A DNA stretch of 64,000 bases from Rhodovulum sp. ES.010 (GTDB lineage Bacteria; Pseudomonadota; Alphaproteobacteria; Rhodobacterales; Rhodobacteraceae): positions 1,560,001 through 1,624,000 of the forward strand of contig NZ_FSRS01000001.1 of NCBI RefSeq assembly GCF_900142935.1, given 5' to 3'. The notes under the pieces were generated by a model. It searched no databases and was not told where the DNA came from. It was given only the letters and a program-made list of their open reading frames with translations. The position numbers and the translations under genes are program-made. Positions 32,711 to 40,963 of the stretch are shown here, in pieces. The first letter of the stretch is position 1. The number at the start of each line of letters is the position of its first letter.

Positions 32711-35700
32711 TCAGAAGCTCAGCGTGATGGTCTCGAGCGCGCCCCGCCCGACGAGGGCGGAGAGCTGGAAGATACGGATGTCGAGCGTGTCGCCGGGCCC
32801 GAGCGGCCCGCCCCAGTCGGCGGTCTGCTGGGCGGTGGTGTATAGGGCGCTGGTCGTGGACGTGCTCAGCACGCGCTTCACGGTGGCGCCGTCGAGGATC
32901 TCGACCTCGTAGGATTCCAATTCCTCCGCGAACGGCGCGTCGACCGCGCCCCAGCTGTCGGCGGAGAGCGCGCGGGATCGCCGCGTCCAGCGGATCGTCA
33001 GATCGCCTGGCGTGCGTGGTGAGCGCCACGGCTGCACGACATGGGCGACCGAGAACGGCCGCAGCCCCACGCCCTGAGGCGTGAAGGCTTGCGCGACATA
33101 GGTCTCGTCGCTGACCGGGCGGCTCGCCGGGCCGATGCGCCAGTTCCACGGGATGCCAACGTCCGCCTCGGCGATCGGCAGCGATGCGAGGCTGTCGTCG
33201 AGCACCACCACCCGTGCGCCAGCGGGCGCGGGATTGCCCATGGCGCCTTCCGTGCCGCGCTGGCCGCGGAGTAGCCGGGTCAGGCGATAGCGGCCGGGCG
33301 CCAGCAACTCCGCTGCGCCCGCCTGCACGATCTCCCAGACGCCGGGCGCGCTCTCGACCGCGAGCGCGTTGGCGCCGCCGAACAGGGTTAGGTCGGTCAC
33401 GCTCTCCAGCGTGCCAGACAGCAGATCGACCACCAGAACGTTGCCGAGGTCGAAGCGCGAGGTCGGCCCTGCGTAGAAGTCCGAGACCAGCGCGCCGATC
33501 CGGGCCCGTGTCCCGAAGCTGGTGAGCAGTTCGAAGCCGTCGCTCGACGGACTGCGGAACACCGCGATCTCGCCGGGCCAAGGGACGCCATGCGCCGCTG
33601 CAAAGGGCCGGTGCGCCGGCTGGTCCTCGGTCAGCTGCGGCAGGTCGAGCAGCACCGCCTCGGGTGCGCCGAAGACGACGGCTTGCGACAGCGCCGAAGG
33701 CCGCGGCGCGCCGGGCGGCAGGTCATAGGCCTCCCGATCCTGGCGGACGGCTTCGATCCCGCGCGCATCGGCATCGGCGATGGAAATGAACCGCAGCGGG
33801 ACGGCGCGGCCGCCATGGACAAACGACACGACATCAGCCGGGTCGAGCGCGAGGCGCGACGGAGGCAGGCGGAAGACCGCGCTCTCGCGGCCGGTCCAGG
33901 CTTCCATCAGTGCGCGGCGGCAGCGGCGCTCGGCCTCCTCGGGCGGCACCGCCATAGGGAAGGACTCGGACGCGATGCGGGTCGTATCGACGGTGATGCG
34001 CCGGGCCTCGACCTGTGCGGCCTCGTAATCCTCGTCGGCACGGGCCACCTGCCATTTCAGGGCCTGCGGCAGTTCGGTCTCCTGGCCGCGCGTGAGCTCG
34101 AGAACGTCGCCCTCGCGGGGCGCGACAAGATCGTCTGGCGAGACCGTTGCGACAGCTGCGCGCCCGCGCATGACGAACCGGATCACACCCTCGGTCTCCA
34201 CCGCGTCGAAGCCGAAATGCCGCGCGAGCGTGGTGATCGAGGCGCGAGGGCTTTCCAGCGCGCCGATGGCGTAGCCCTCGACCGCGCCCCAGAGCCCGGT
34301 GACGTCGATCCGGTTCTCGGGAAGCCCGGCGCGCAGGCAGAGATGGCGGACAAGGGCCGCGAGCGATACCGCCCCGAGCCGTCCGGTCAGCCAGTGACCG
34401 AGGCGCCAGTTCCCGCCATCCGTCCAGACGTCGGTCAGCGCCGGGAAGAATGGGTACGGCCGCGCGTCCCAGGTCCAGGCGGCGCATTCGGGGACGTGCA
34501 CCATCCGGCCGCCGTAGACCGAGGACAGCGGGTTGTTCGCGGCATCGCCCCACCAGAGATAGGTCGCCTCGAGATAGGCCCGCTGGATCGCGTCGTCCCG
34601 CCAGCCGCGGGAAAAGTAGGGCACGAAGCTCTCGGAGGATTTCGGGTCAAAGAAGACGTTGGGCTGGTTGGAGCCCCGGTCGATGGCGGGACAGCCGAGC
34701 TCGGTGAACCAGATCGGCTTCGACTCGGGCGCCCATGCGGTCGGTGTGCCGCTCTCCACACCACCTGGGCGGTCGTAGTGCGGGTTCGACCACCAGCTGC
34801 GCAGATCCTTGTAGCGGAAGACCCACGGCTTGCCGGCAGTGCCGTCCATGATCGCGCTTCGCACCTGCGCGGAGCGGTCGGCCGCGCTGGAGTAGAACCA
34901 GTCGAAGCCTTCGCCGCCCGCGATGTTGGCCTGCAGATAGGCCCGGTCGTAGATCGCGGGCCAGCCTTCAGCCGCGTCGGCATGCTCGAACCCGTCGCGC
35001 CAGTCGGAGAGCGGCATGTAGTTGTCGATCCCGATGAAATCGACGTTGCCGTCCGCCCAGAGCGGATCGAGGTGAAAGAATACGTCGCCCGAGCCGTCGC
35101 CCGGCTGGTGCCCGAAATACTCCGACCAGTCGGCTGCATAGCTGATCGCCGTGCCCGCCCCGAGAATGGAGCGCACGTCGGCCGCCAGATCGCGGAAGGC
35201 CTGCACTGCCGGATAGGCGCTGGCGCCCGAGCGGATCGTGGTCAGCCCGCGCATCTCGGTTCCGATCAGGAAGGCGTCGACCCCGCCGGCCGCGGCGCAG
35301 AGAAAAGCGTAGTGCAACACCATGCGGCGCAGACCCCAGTCGCCCGGCGCCCCGGTCCAGGAGACGGTTTCGCCCGAGACGGCAAAGTCGGACGGGCTGG
35401 CGCTGCCGAAGAAGGCCGCGACCTGGCTTGCGGCTGTGGCGGTCTTGTCGACGCTGCCGGCATAGCCCGCCGCGGGCGAGCAGGTGATCCGGCCGCGCCA
35501 GGGGAACGCGGGCTGACCTGTCTCGGCGGCGTTGTCGGAGTATGGGTTCGACAGCGTGTTGCCGGGCGGGACGTCCATCAGGATGAAAGGGTAGAAGGTC
35601 ACCCGCAGCCCGCGGGCCTTCATCTCCTTGATCGCCTGCACCACAGCGAAGTCGGCCGGCGTGCCGCCATAGACCGGCCGGTCCTGGTCATCGCGGCTGA

Positions 35701-36679
35701 CCAGGTGCGCGGCGGCGCGCGAGACGCCATTGACGGACCAGGTCTGCGGGCTCGTGGTCTTCGCCGAGACTTCGACGCCCGGGCGGATCGCGCAGTCGCC
35801 CACGCGGAGGTCGTTCCCGAACCAGGCGACCACGAGACTGACGCTCTCCACCTTCGGCGCCATGGCCTGCAGCCGGTCGAGCGCCACCACCATGTCGGCG
35901 GTGTCCGAGAGCGCGTTCAAGTTCTCGGGGATCTGCGCGCCGCCGCTGCCCTTGCGGATGCCCTGCGTCGCGTAGGTGAACTCGCCCGAGGCCGGGATCA
36001 TCGTGACCGCCTGCGTCAGCCCCTCGGCAGTGTCGGGATTGGCGAGCGGGCGGAATACCTCGAAGGAGAGCTGCGGCAGCCGGTTGCCGTAATTGCCCAG
36101 CGGCAGGTCCTCGAAGACCACATAGGCCGTGCCGCGATAGGCCGGGGTGTTGGCCGCGCCCATCTTGGCGGCGATGAACGGGTCCGCGGTCTGGCTCTCA
36201 TCGCCCGGATACCAGCGCCAGGTGATCCCGGCGGTGTCGAGGAGCTTGCCGTCCGCCCAGATGCGCCCAATGCCAGTGATCGGGCCCTCACAGAGCGCAA
36301 CCGCGAAGCTCGCGTAGTAGAGATACTCGGTCGTCTTGACCTTGCCGCCGCCCCCGCCGCCCTTGCCGCCGCCCTGCGTGGTGGTCTTGGTCTCCTCGCG
36401 GAAGTCGGTCGCCCAGATCACGTTGCCGCCCATGCGCATGCGGCCGTAGACGCGCGGGATGACGGCGCCCTCGGTCGAAGACGTGATCCGTAAGGAATCG
36501 AGTCGCGGCCCCTCGATCCGCTGGGTCGGCGCGAGCGAGGACACGATCCAGCTGTCGACAACCGAGCCGATTGTCGAGCCGACGAAGCCGCCGATGGTCG
36601 CGGCACTCACGCCGAGGATGGCGCCGCCGATGCTGCCGCCAATGGCGGCGCCAGCGGCACCGAGAACGAGCGTTGCCAC
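32711..36679 (-). CDS. Tail tip / host-specificity protein (GTA TIM-barrel type)
   Basis: This 1322-residue protein is the large tail-tip protein of lambda/GTA-like siphophages. A glycine-rich hydrophobic N-terminus (GAAGAAIGGSIGGAILGVSA) is followed by a phage_tail_3-like part with a run of glycines (GGGKGGGGGGK near residue 105). A GTA_TIM barrel lies at about residues 430-740 (YFGHQPGDGSGDVFFHLDPL, PIWFTELGCPAIDRGSNQPN), then the tail-protein domain and fibronectin-like segments (PVSDETYVAQAF, TIRWTRRSRA). It sits at the distal tip, contacts the cell and opens the path for DNA. Residues 134-556 recur in the chimera at the window start. Confidence 0.93.
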   Translation of the reverse strand: MATLVLGAAGAAIGGSIGGAILGVSAATIGGFVGSTIGSVVDSWIVSSLAPTQRIEGPRLDSLRITSSTEGAVIPRVYGRMRMGGNVIWATDFREETKTTTQGGGKGGGGGGKVKTTEYLYYASFAVALCEGPITGIGRIWADGKLLDTAGITWRWYPGDESQTADPFIAAKMGAANTPAYRGTAYVVFEDLPLGNYGNRLPQLSFEVFRPLANPDTAEGLTQAVTMIPASGEFTYATQGIRKGSGGAQIPENLNALSDTADMVVALDRLQAMAPKVESVSLVVAWFGNDLRVGDCAIRPGVEVSAKTTSPQTWSVNGVSRAAAHLVSRDDQDRPVYGGTPADFAVVQAIKEMKARGLRVTFYPFILMDVPPGNTLSNPYSDNAAETGQPAFPWRGRITCSPAAGYAGSVDKTATAASQVAAFFGSASPSDFAVSGETVSWTGAPGDWGLRRMVLHYAFLCAAAGGVDAFLIGTEMRGLTTIRSGASAYPAVQAFRDLAADVRSILGAGTAISYAADWSEYFGHQPGDGSGDVFFHLDPLWADGNVDFIGIDNYMPLSDWRDGFEHADAAEGWPAIYDRAYLQANIAGGEGFDWFYSSAADRSAQVRSAIMDGTAGKPWVFRYKDLRSWWSNPHYDRPGGVESGTPTAWAPESKPIWFTELGCPAIDRGSNQPNVFFDPKSSESFVPYFSRGWRDDAIQRAYLEATYLWWGDAANNPLSSVYGGRMVHVPECAAWTWDARPYPFFPALTDVWTDGGNWRLGHWLTGRLGAVSLAALVRHLCLRAGLPENRIDVTGLWGAVEGYAIGALESPRASITTLARHFGFDAVETEGVIRFVMRGRAAVATVSPDDLVAPREGDVLELTRGQETELPQALKWQVARADEDYEAAQVEARRITVDTTRIASESFPMAVPPEEAERRCRRALMEAWTGRESAVFRLPPSRLALDPADVVSFVHGGRAVPLRFISIADADARGIEAVRQDREAYDLPPGAPRPSALSQAVVFGAPEAVLLDLPQLTEDQPAHRPFAAAHGVPWPGEIAVFRSPSSDGFELLTSFGTRARIGALVSDFYAGPTSRFDLGNVLVVDLLSGTLESVTDLTLFGGANALAVESAPGVWEIVQAGAAELLAPGRYRLTRLLRGQRGTEGAMGNPAPAGARVVVLDDSLASLPIAEADVGIPWNWRIGPASRPVSDETYVAQAFTPQGVGLRPFSVAHVVQPWRSPRTPGDLTIRWTRRSRALSADSWGAVDAPFAEELESYEVEILDGATVKRVLSTSTTSALYTTAQQTADWGGPLGPGDTLDIRIFQLSALVGRGALETITLSF

Positions 36680-36682
36680 GGG

Positions 36683-37120
36683 TCAGACCCCGTCAGGAAA
36701 CAGGAAGGCGAAGGCGATGCGCCGCCGCCAGGATTGGGTGAGCGGTTCCTCGATCACGCCGAGCCGCTCATAGGCATGGAGGAAGCTGTCTGGGCCGGTC
36801 AGGATCCCGACATGCTTGGCGATGGCGCGGGGTATCATGCGGAACAGCACCAGCGCCCCGGGCCCGGCCTCGGTGGGCGACACCTCGATCATCATGCGCC
36901 GCGCGCCTTCGGCCAGAATCTCGCGCGGCCCCGTCTCGCCCCAGTCGCGGCTGTAAGGCGGGATCGGAAACGGCTCGGGGCCGACGACCTCGCGCCATAT
37001 GCCCCGGGCGAGACCGAGGCAGTCGCAGCCGACGCCGCGCAGGCTCGCCTGGTCGTGATACGGCGTTCCGAGCCAGGCGTGCGCCGCAGCAATGACTTGA
37101 TCCGGATCGGCCGGCGTCAC
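36683..37120 (-). CDS. NlpC/P60 tail-associated peptidase
   Basis: This 145-residue NlpC/P60 cysteine peptidase has the catalytic Cys in GVGCDCLGLARGIW (Cys34), the histidine in AIAKHVGILTGPDSFLHAY, and follows the DUF2163 gene with 4-base overlap, exactly as gp14 follows gp13 in gene transfer agent clusters. In those particles it acts as a cell-wall peptidase at the tail tip. The gene ends 3 bases before the tail-tip gene starts. Confidence 0.9.
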   Translation of the reverse strand: MTPADPDQVIAAAHAWLGTPYHDQASLRGVGCDCLGLARGIWREVVGPEPFPIPPYSRDWGETGPREILAEGARRMMIEVSPTEAGPGALVLFRMIPRAIAKHVGILTGPDSFLHAYERLGVIEEPLTQSWRRRIAFAFLFPDGV

Positions 37121-38001
37121 AGAACGCCCCCGTCGTGGCCGCCGTCCTTGGTCGCGTAGCGCAGGATCGTGTCCTGTCCGGGGATGTGCGGGAAGCCTCG
37201 GAAGTTAGCGGTATTGGCGAACTTGGCGCCGCAGGTCTCGATCCGCTTGTCGCAGCCCGCGCGGATGGTGAATGCGTCACCCTCGGCGATCGCGCGCACC
37301 GGCGCCTCGAGCAGGGTCAGGATGGCCACGCCATCCGTGACGTCGTGGCCCAGCACTTCCGCGCGACGCCCGGCGTTCGCGCCGCTGGTCCACTCGACCG
37401 TCCCGAAGGTGAACCAGCCGGCCTCGAACCCGCCGAGCCCCGATGCGGTGAAGGCGCGGTCGCGCAGTAGATCGATGACGGCGCCGGTGCCCTTGAACGC
37501 CGTGTTCTCCAGATCGACACCGCAGCGCGCATCCCCCAACGCGGCGTCGCAGGTCGCCTGGAAGGTTCGCCCGACCGTCTGGCCCAGCACATGGGCAAGC
37601 GAACGGACCTCGGCGACGAAGGCGAGCCGCCCGCGCCGGATCTGACCGATGGCCCCGCGGCGCATCAGCACGCGCTGGCCGGTGTCGGCCCAGTTCACCC
37701 GCCAGACCTCGACCTCGGCGTTGTCCCAGCGGCCATCGAGGATGTCGGTCTCGGTGATCCGGTCCGAGGTCAGCACGCCCTCGGCGTCCTGCGCATCTAC
37801 CGACAGGTCCGAGCCCGAGCGAACCTCGGACGCGGTCAGCCCGCTCTCCGGCTCGAAGTCCGTGCCGTCGAAGCCGAGCCTCCGGTCGTGATCGGTGAAG
37901 CCAAAGGTGACGCCATCGGCCCGCGTGATCCGCCAGCACCAGGCAAGTGTCGTCGTGCCCTCGTCGAGATGGGACTGCAGCGCGGGCGAGAGGGATTTCA
38001 T
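37117..38001 (-). CDS. DUF2163 tail protein (GTA gp13-like)
   Basis: A 294-residue protein with the DUF2163 opening HLDEGTTTLAWCWRITRADG and C-terminal FAR9018-type segment (GCDKRIETCGAKFANTANFR, then GFPHIPGQD). In GTA this is a hub component that binds iron-sulfur or metal through cysteines; the C-terminal Cys pair is present here (GCDKRIETCGAKF). It overlaps the peptidase gene by 4 bases and the preceding lipoprotein gene's stop (ATGA). It is required for tail-tip assembly in relatives. Confidence 0.9.
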   Translation of the reverse strand: MKSLSPALQSHLDEGTTTLAWCWRITRADGVTFGFTDHDRRLGFDGTDFEPESGLTASEVRSGSDLSVDAQDAEGVLTSDRITETDILDGRWDNAEVEVWRVNWADTGQRVLMRRGAIGQIRRGRLAFVAEVRSLAHVLGQTVGRTFQATCDAALGDARCGVDLENTAFKGTGAVIDLLRDRAFTASGLGGFEAGWFTFGTVEWTSGANAGRRAEVLGHDVTDGVAILTLLEAPVRAIAEGDAFTIRAGCDKRIETCGAKFANTANFRGFPHIPGQDTILRYATKDGGHDGGVL

Positions 38002-38198
38002 CGGCAGGTTCCCGTCATGCGGTCGTCAAGATCGGCGATCCAAATCGCCCAATCCGGCGGCAAAGCGGCAACTGTGTCGGCAGGCGGCCGGACGAGCCGC
38101 GCCTCGGCATAGGAAGTGCAGCCGGCATCGGAAAACGGGGGACGGGTCGCGCAACCGCTAAGAAGCAGGCTTGCGGCCATGATTTTGATGATATCCAT
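37998..38198 (-). CDS. Small lipoprotein, candidate outer-membrane spanin (Rz1-like)
   Basis: A 66-residue protein with a lipoprotein signal: MDIIKIMAASLLLSGC, cleaved before Cys16. The mature part is short and Pro-rich with further cysteines (CTSYAEARLVRPPADTV, then LPPDWAIWI). Size, lipobox and position next to lysis genes fit the outer-membrane partner of a two-component spanin, which fuses inner and outer membranes in the last step of lysis. Its 5' end overlaps the HNH gene by 41 bases, which looks secondary. The tail gene DUF2163 follows directly. Confidence 0.6.
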   Translation of the reverse strand: MDIIKIMAASLLLSGCATRPPFSDAGCTSYAEARLVRPPADTVAALPPDWAIWIADLDDRMTGTCR

Positions 38199-38745
38199 AG
38201 TGCCTCTCCGCAGCTTTGCGCACGGCCACCGCGTCGGCTTTTGATCGAAAGCTCCCCAGCAAGTGGCGGCGCCCTTTCTCAGGGTAGATGTATGCCCACC
38301 AGCGGCGCTTCTCCCTGTTCCAGCTCACGCCAACGACGCCCGAGCTGTTGCTGCGCGATATCGCAGTGTTCCGCGCATTCTCTGCGGGATCGGTAGGGCG
38401 CAGGTTCCGCCATCGATTGTCACTGCGCCGGCCATTGACGTGGTCGATCTGCGCCTCTGGCCATTGCCCGGTCATGATCGCGAACGCCACTTGGTGGGCG
38501 TACACATGAGCACCGAAAACGCGGCCAGCGATGTATCCGTGTTCGCGGCGACCGAATGCCGGCTGACCTTCGTACTTGGCGTTCCAGATCCGGCAGACCC
38601 ACGCCGGGTCGCGTTTGCAATGTGTGAAATGCGTTGGCCGTCGTGCCTTCCATGTAAACTGGCCGGTATCGGGATCGTAGTGAATGAGGTCACGTAGAAG
38701 CGCCGGCTCAATTCGTGGCGCCGTTCTGCTGAGCTCGTTCATCAC
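38158..38745 (-). CDS. HNH endonuclease with AP2-like C-terminal domain (homing type)
   Basis: A 195-residue protein. The HNH core is AHVYAHQVAFAIMTGQWPEA, then QIDHVNGRRSDNRWRNLRPT (His-Asn-His). The C-terminal 60 residues (VVGVSWNREKRRWWAYI, then HLLGSFRSKADAVAVRKAAE) form an AP2/ERF-like DNA-binding domain, as in phage homing endonucleases. It lies inside the lysis module and splits what looks like the two spanin genes, overlapping both neighbours. It is therefore probably a selfish cargo gene or a packaging helper; given its location and AP2 domain, homing seems more likely. Confidence 0.85.
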   Translation of the reverse strand: MMNELSRTAPRIEPALLRDLIHYDPDTGQFTWKARRPTHFTHCKRDPAWVCRIWNAKYEGQPAFGRREHGYIAGRVFGAHVYAHQVAFAIMTGQWPEAQIDHVNGRRSDNRWRNLRPTDPAENARNTAISRSNSSGVVGVSWNREKRRWWAYIYPEKGRRHLLGSFRSKADAVAVRKAAERHYGYHQNHGRKPAS

Positions 38746-38972
38746 CAGTTCCCGTCGTTGCGCCGCAGCCGCTCAGCGGGATCGCCGTAGCCGCGGCCAT
38801 CGCGAACCGCATCCCGACCGCGCTCGACACGCTTGTTCTTGTCTTCGATGGCATCGCGTTCGGCCTCCCGTTTGCCCGCGCGCTTTCCTTCGACAAGGCC
38901 CCAGCGTCGGCCGAGGACGACGCCCCCGATTGCGCCGAGCGCCGCGACCAGCCAGATCAGAAGGTCAGCCAT
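38742..38972 (-). CDS. Small membrane protein with charged tail, candidate inner spanin (Rz-like)
   Basis: A 76-residue protein: one N-terminal membrane helix (LLIWLVAALGAIGGVVLG) followed by a highly charged helical region (VEGKRAGKREAERDAIEDKN and RVERGRDAVRDGRG) ending in RRNDGNW. A single anchor plus periplasmic coiled coil is the architecture of i-spanins. It overlaps the holin-like gene before it by 8 bases. Its candidate partner, the lipoprotein, lies beyond the HNH gene. Confidence 0.6.
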   Translation of the reverse strand: MADLLIWLVAALGAIGGVVLGRRWGLVEGKRAGKREAERDAIEDKNKRVERGRDAVRDGRGYGDPAERLRRNDGNW

Positions 38973-39195
38973 CGCCGCGGAACCCGCGCTCGATCCTGTC
39001 GCGCAGGCCGATCAGGCCCAACCCGAGGAACATCAGTCCCGCGGGCGAGGCATCGCCCGAGCCGGCCAGCAGCGCGACGAGACGGGACAGCTCGCCGAGC
39101 GACCCGGTGGCGGGCAGCGCGAGGGAGGCGATGCCGGTGAGCATGGCGAGAAGTCCCGCCCACCAGGTGAGCGAGTTGGGTCGGACGTAGCGCAT
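38965..39195 (-). CDS. Holin-like small membrane protein
   Basis: A 76-residue protein with two membrane helices (LTWWAGLLAMLTGIASLAL and LVALLAGSGDASPAGLMFLG) and a short basic C-terminus (RDRIERGFRGDG). It directly follows the lysozyme gene with 3 bases between. The size, topology and location match class II holins or their antiholins, which let the endolysin reach the wall. There is a second candidate (39987-40337) on the other side of the endolysin; which is the true holin is unclear. Confidence 0.6.
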   Translation of the reverse strand: MRYVRPNSLTWWAGLLAMLTGIASLALPATGSLGELSRLVALLAGSGDASPAGLMFLGLGLIGLRDRIERGFRGDG

Positions 39196-39198
39196 GAG

Positions 39199-39858
39199 TC
39201 AGGCCCTCCGGATCAGGGTGGAGAAGAAGGCGGCCAGCCGCGCGAGCCAGCCGGTCGGCATATCGGGTTCGGGATCGAGGACCGGCGGCCGCGGTGTCGG
39301 AGGTCGCCGTAGCAGGGCCAGCGCCTCATCCTCGGTCAGGCGACGGATCGGCCGGGAGAAATCGACGCGGCCCGTGTGATCTACGGACCAGACCGGGATC
39401 GTGCCGCCAGGATAGCGGCCATGCCGGAACAGATCGCGCTCGGCCTCCCGGCGCGGAATGATCGCGGCCGGTCGCCGCCAGTTGAGAAACGCGTCGGCGG
39501 CTGCAACGAGATTGCCGGCATTGAGGTGCCGGGTCAGCGCGGCCTTTGCGATGCCGCCGGTGTTGTAATGGAACGAAACCAGCGCATCGAACTCGTGCGG
39601 CGCCAGTGGCACCTCCACGGCCCGCTGGACGGCAGCCTCGTAGCGCGCGAGGTCGGCCCGGAAGACCCGGAACGCCTCGCGGATCCCGGCGCCGAGATCG
39701 GCGGGCATGCCGCGCGGCATGGTGGCGGGATCAGGCGGCCCAGCCGCGGTCGTGTGGCCGATGCCGAAGGTCCAGACCTGTTTCACATCGAGATAGGGCC
39801 CGGGCACGAGTCCTTCGTGCCGGACGAGGGCCAAGAGGCCCCGGTCGGTCATGTGCAT
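39199..39858 (-). CDS. Endolysin, GH24 lysozyme (T4-lysozyme type)
   Basis: A 219-residue GH24 muramidase. The catalytic triad Glu15, Asp24 and Thr30 (RHEGLVPGPYLDVKQVWT) has the same spacing as T4 lysozyme's Glu11, Asp20 and Thr26, followed by FGIGHTTAAG. The core ends at about residue 150 (FLNWRRPAAIIPRREAERD). The C-terminal 70 residues are Pro-rich and end in a hydrophobic stretch WLARLAAFFSTLIRRA, possibly a membrane-associating tail. It degrades peptidoglycan at lysis. There is no N-terminal signal, so it depends on a holin. Confidence 0.92.
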   Translation of the reverse strand: MHMTDRGLLALVRHEGLVPGPYLDVKQVWTFGIGHTTAAGPPDPATMPRGMPADLGAGIREAFRVFRADLARYEAAVQRAVEVPLAPHEFDALVSFHYNTGGIAKAALTRHLNAGNLVAAADAFLNWRRPAAIIPRREAERDLFRHGRYPGGTIPVWSVDHTGRVDFSRPIRRLTEDEALALLRRPPTPRPPVLDPEPDMPTGWLARLAAFFSTLIRRA

Positions 39859-39862
39859 GGGA

Positions 39863-39994
39863 TTACCGGAGTAGCGAGAGGATCAGGATCAGTGCTGCGA
39901 TGGCGAGGCCGATGCGCAGACGGTGGGCAAAGGCCGCTCTTGGGTCCGCCGGGTCGCAGCGGAGGGAGCGCGCGAGGCGAAGGATCTCATTCAT
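39863..39994 (-). CDS. Very small membrane peptide in the lysis cassette
   Basis: A 43-residue peptide with one C-terminal membrane helix (IGLAIAALILILSLL) and a basic N-terminus (MNEILRLARSLRCDPADPRA). Its start overlaps the end of the preceding holin-like gene by 8 bases, and it ends 4 bases before the endolysin start. A single-helix lysis accessory or antiholin is plausible. The overlap on both sides supports it as a real gene despite its size. Confidence 0.5.
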   Translation of the reverse strand: MNEILRLARSLRCDPADPRAAFAHRLRIGLAIAALILILSLLR

Positions 39995-40337
39995 CGCCGT
40001 CGCCCCGCTTGGCACGACGCAGGCGGGCCAGCAGCACTTCGATGAAGGCCGGTCCGAAGACGCCGACGAGATAGGCGGCCGAGCCCGCTGCACCGCCCGC
40101 GGGGATCGTCTCGGGCGGCAGGCCCAGCCAGGCAGTGATGACGGCCATCGACAGGCTGCCCATCCCGGCCGCGATCAGCCCGCCGAGCAGGATGTGCCGG
40201 AGCGCATCGCGCAGCCGCATCTTCGTGGTCAGTGCATTCGTTGCCCCGCCGAGCGCTCCCCAGGCAGCGAGGATCACGGCCGTCGAGGCCGCGAGTTCGC
40301 GCAGCACGGCTGCAACGAAGCTGCCGGTGTCGTTCAT
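39987..40337 (-). CDS. Holin-like membrane protein, 116 aa
   Basis: This 116-residue protein has three hydrophobic segments (AASTAVILAAWGALGG, ILLGGLIAAGMGSLSMAVIT, GSAAYLVGVFGPAFIEVLL) and a charged C-terminus RRAKRGDGDE, fitting phage holins of the three-helix type. It is 4 bases overlapping with the DUF2460 gene upstream and lies before the endolysin. Together with 38965-39195 the cassette has two holin-like proteins, which could be a holin/antiholin pair. Confidence 0.65.
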   Translation of the reverse strand: MNDTGSFVAAVLRELAASTAVILAAWGALGGATNALTTKMRLRDALRHILLGGLIAAGMGSLSMAVITAWLGLPPETIPAGGAAGSAAYLVGVFGPAFIEVLLARLRRAKRGDGDE

Positions 40338-40963
40338 CGCCGGATCTCCAGAAGTGGAATGGTGGTGATCGAGCCGAGCCGCTCGAGATCGAGCGTCACG
40401 TCGAGCGCGTCTGTGTCGAAGCGGACCGGGACGTCGAACTCGAAGCCCGCGGTGATGGCGACGCCGGAGCTAGGCGCGGTGTTGAAAGTGACGATGCCGG
40501 TGGTGGTGTCGACCGACCCGCCGGAGGGCTGCTCGACCCCGCCGAGCGCAATGCGCACGGTACCCGCCACCGGCTTGGCGATGGTGCGCGTCCAGGATTG
40601 CGCGCCCGAGGCGTAGCGCTTCACCAGCTGGAAGGCGGTCGTCGCGCCATTGCCGGTGCCGATCGCCTGGTCGTTCGGCGATGGCGTGCCCGAGGGCAGG
40701 CAGGACTTGTGGTCGCCCCAGTCCTTGAAGCGGAAGCCATGCAGGCGGCCATTGCGCGCCTCGAAGAAGGCGACCACTGCCGACAAATCGTCCGCGCGGC
40801 GGATGCCGTAGGCGACGTCGTAGCGGCGACGCGAGTTGGCCCAGCTGGCGTTGCGTTCCTCGTCGCCCGAGGCGAGTTCGACGATCTGCGTGCGCCGCTC
40901 GGGCCCGCCCCGCGCGCCGCGACTGATGTTGTCCGGAAACCGGACCTCGTGAAACGCCATCAC
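40334..40963 (-). CDS. DUF2460 (TIGR02217) distal tail protein, GTA gp12-like
   Basis: A 209-residue protein with the conserved opening FHEVRFPDNISRGARGGPER, FFEARNGRLHGFRFKDWGDH in the middle and FEFDVPVRFDTDALDVTLD near the end, all characteristic of DUF2460. In GTA this protein forms the distal tail ring. It overlaps the tape-measure gene by 4 bases. In GTA clusters DUF2460 is followed directly by DUF2163; here the whole lysis cassette has been placed between them. Confidence 0.92.
   Translation of the reverse strand: MMAFHEVRFPDNISRGARGGPERRTQIVELASGDEERNASWANSRRRYDVAYGIRRADDLSAVVAFFEARNGRLHGFRFKDWGDHKSCLPSGTPSPNDQAIGTGNGATTAFQLVKRYASGAQSWTRTIAKPVAGTVRIALGGVEQPSGGSVDTTTGIVTFNTAPSSGVAITAGFEFDVPVRFDTDALDVTLDLERLGSITTIPLLEIRR

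Noticed and set aside
33590..36493. 967-codon open frame on the plus strand
   Set aside because: It is fully antisense to the tail-tip gene, rich in Arg/Gly/Pro/His/Ala without any fold or motif; long antisense frames are expected in such GC-rich coding DNA.
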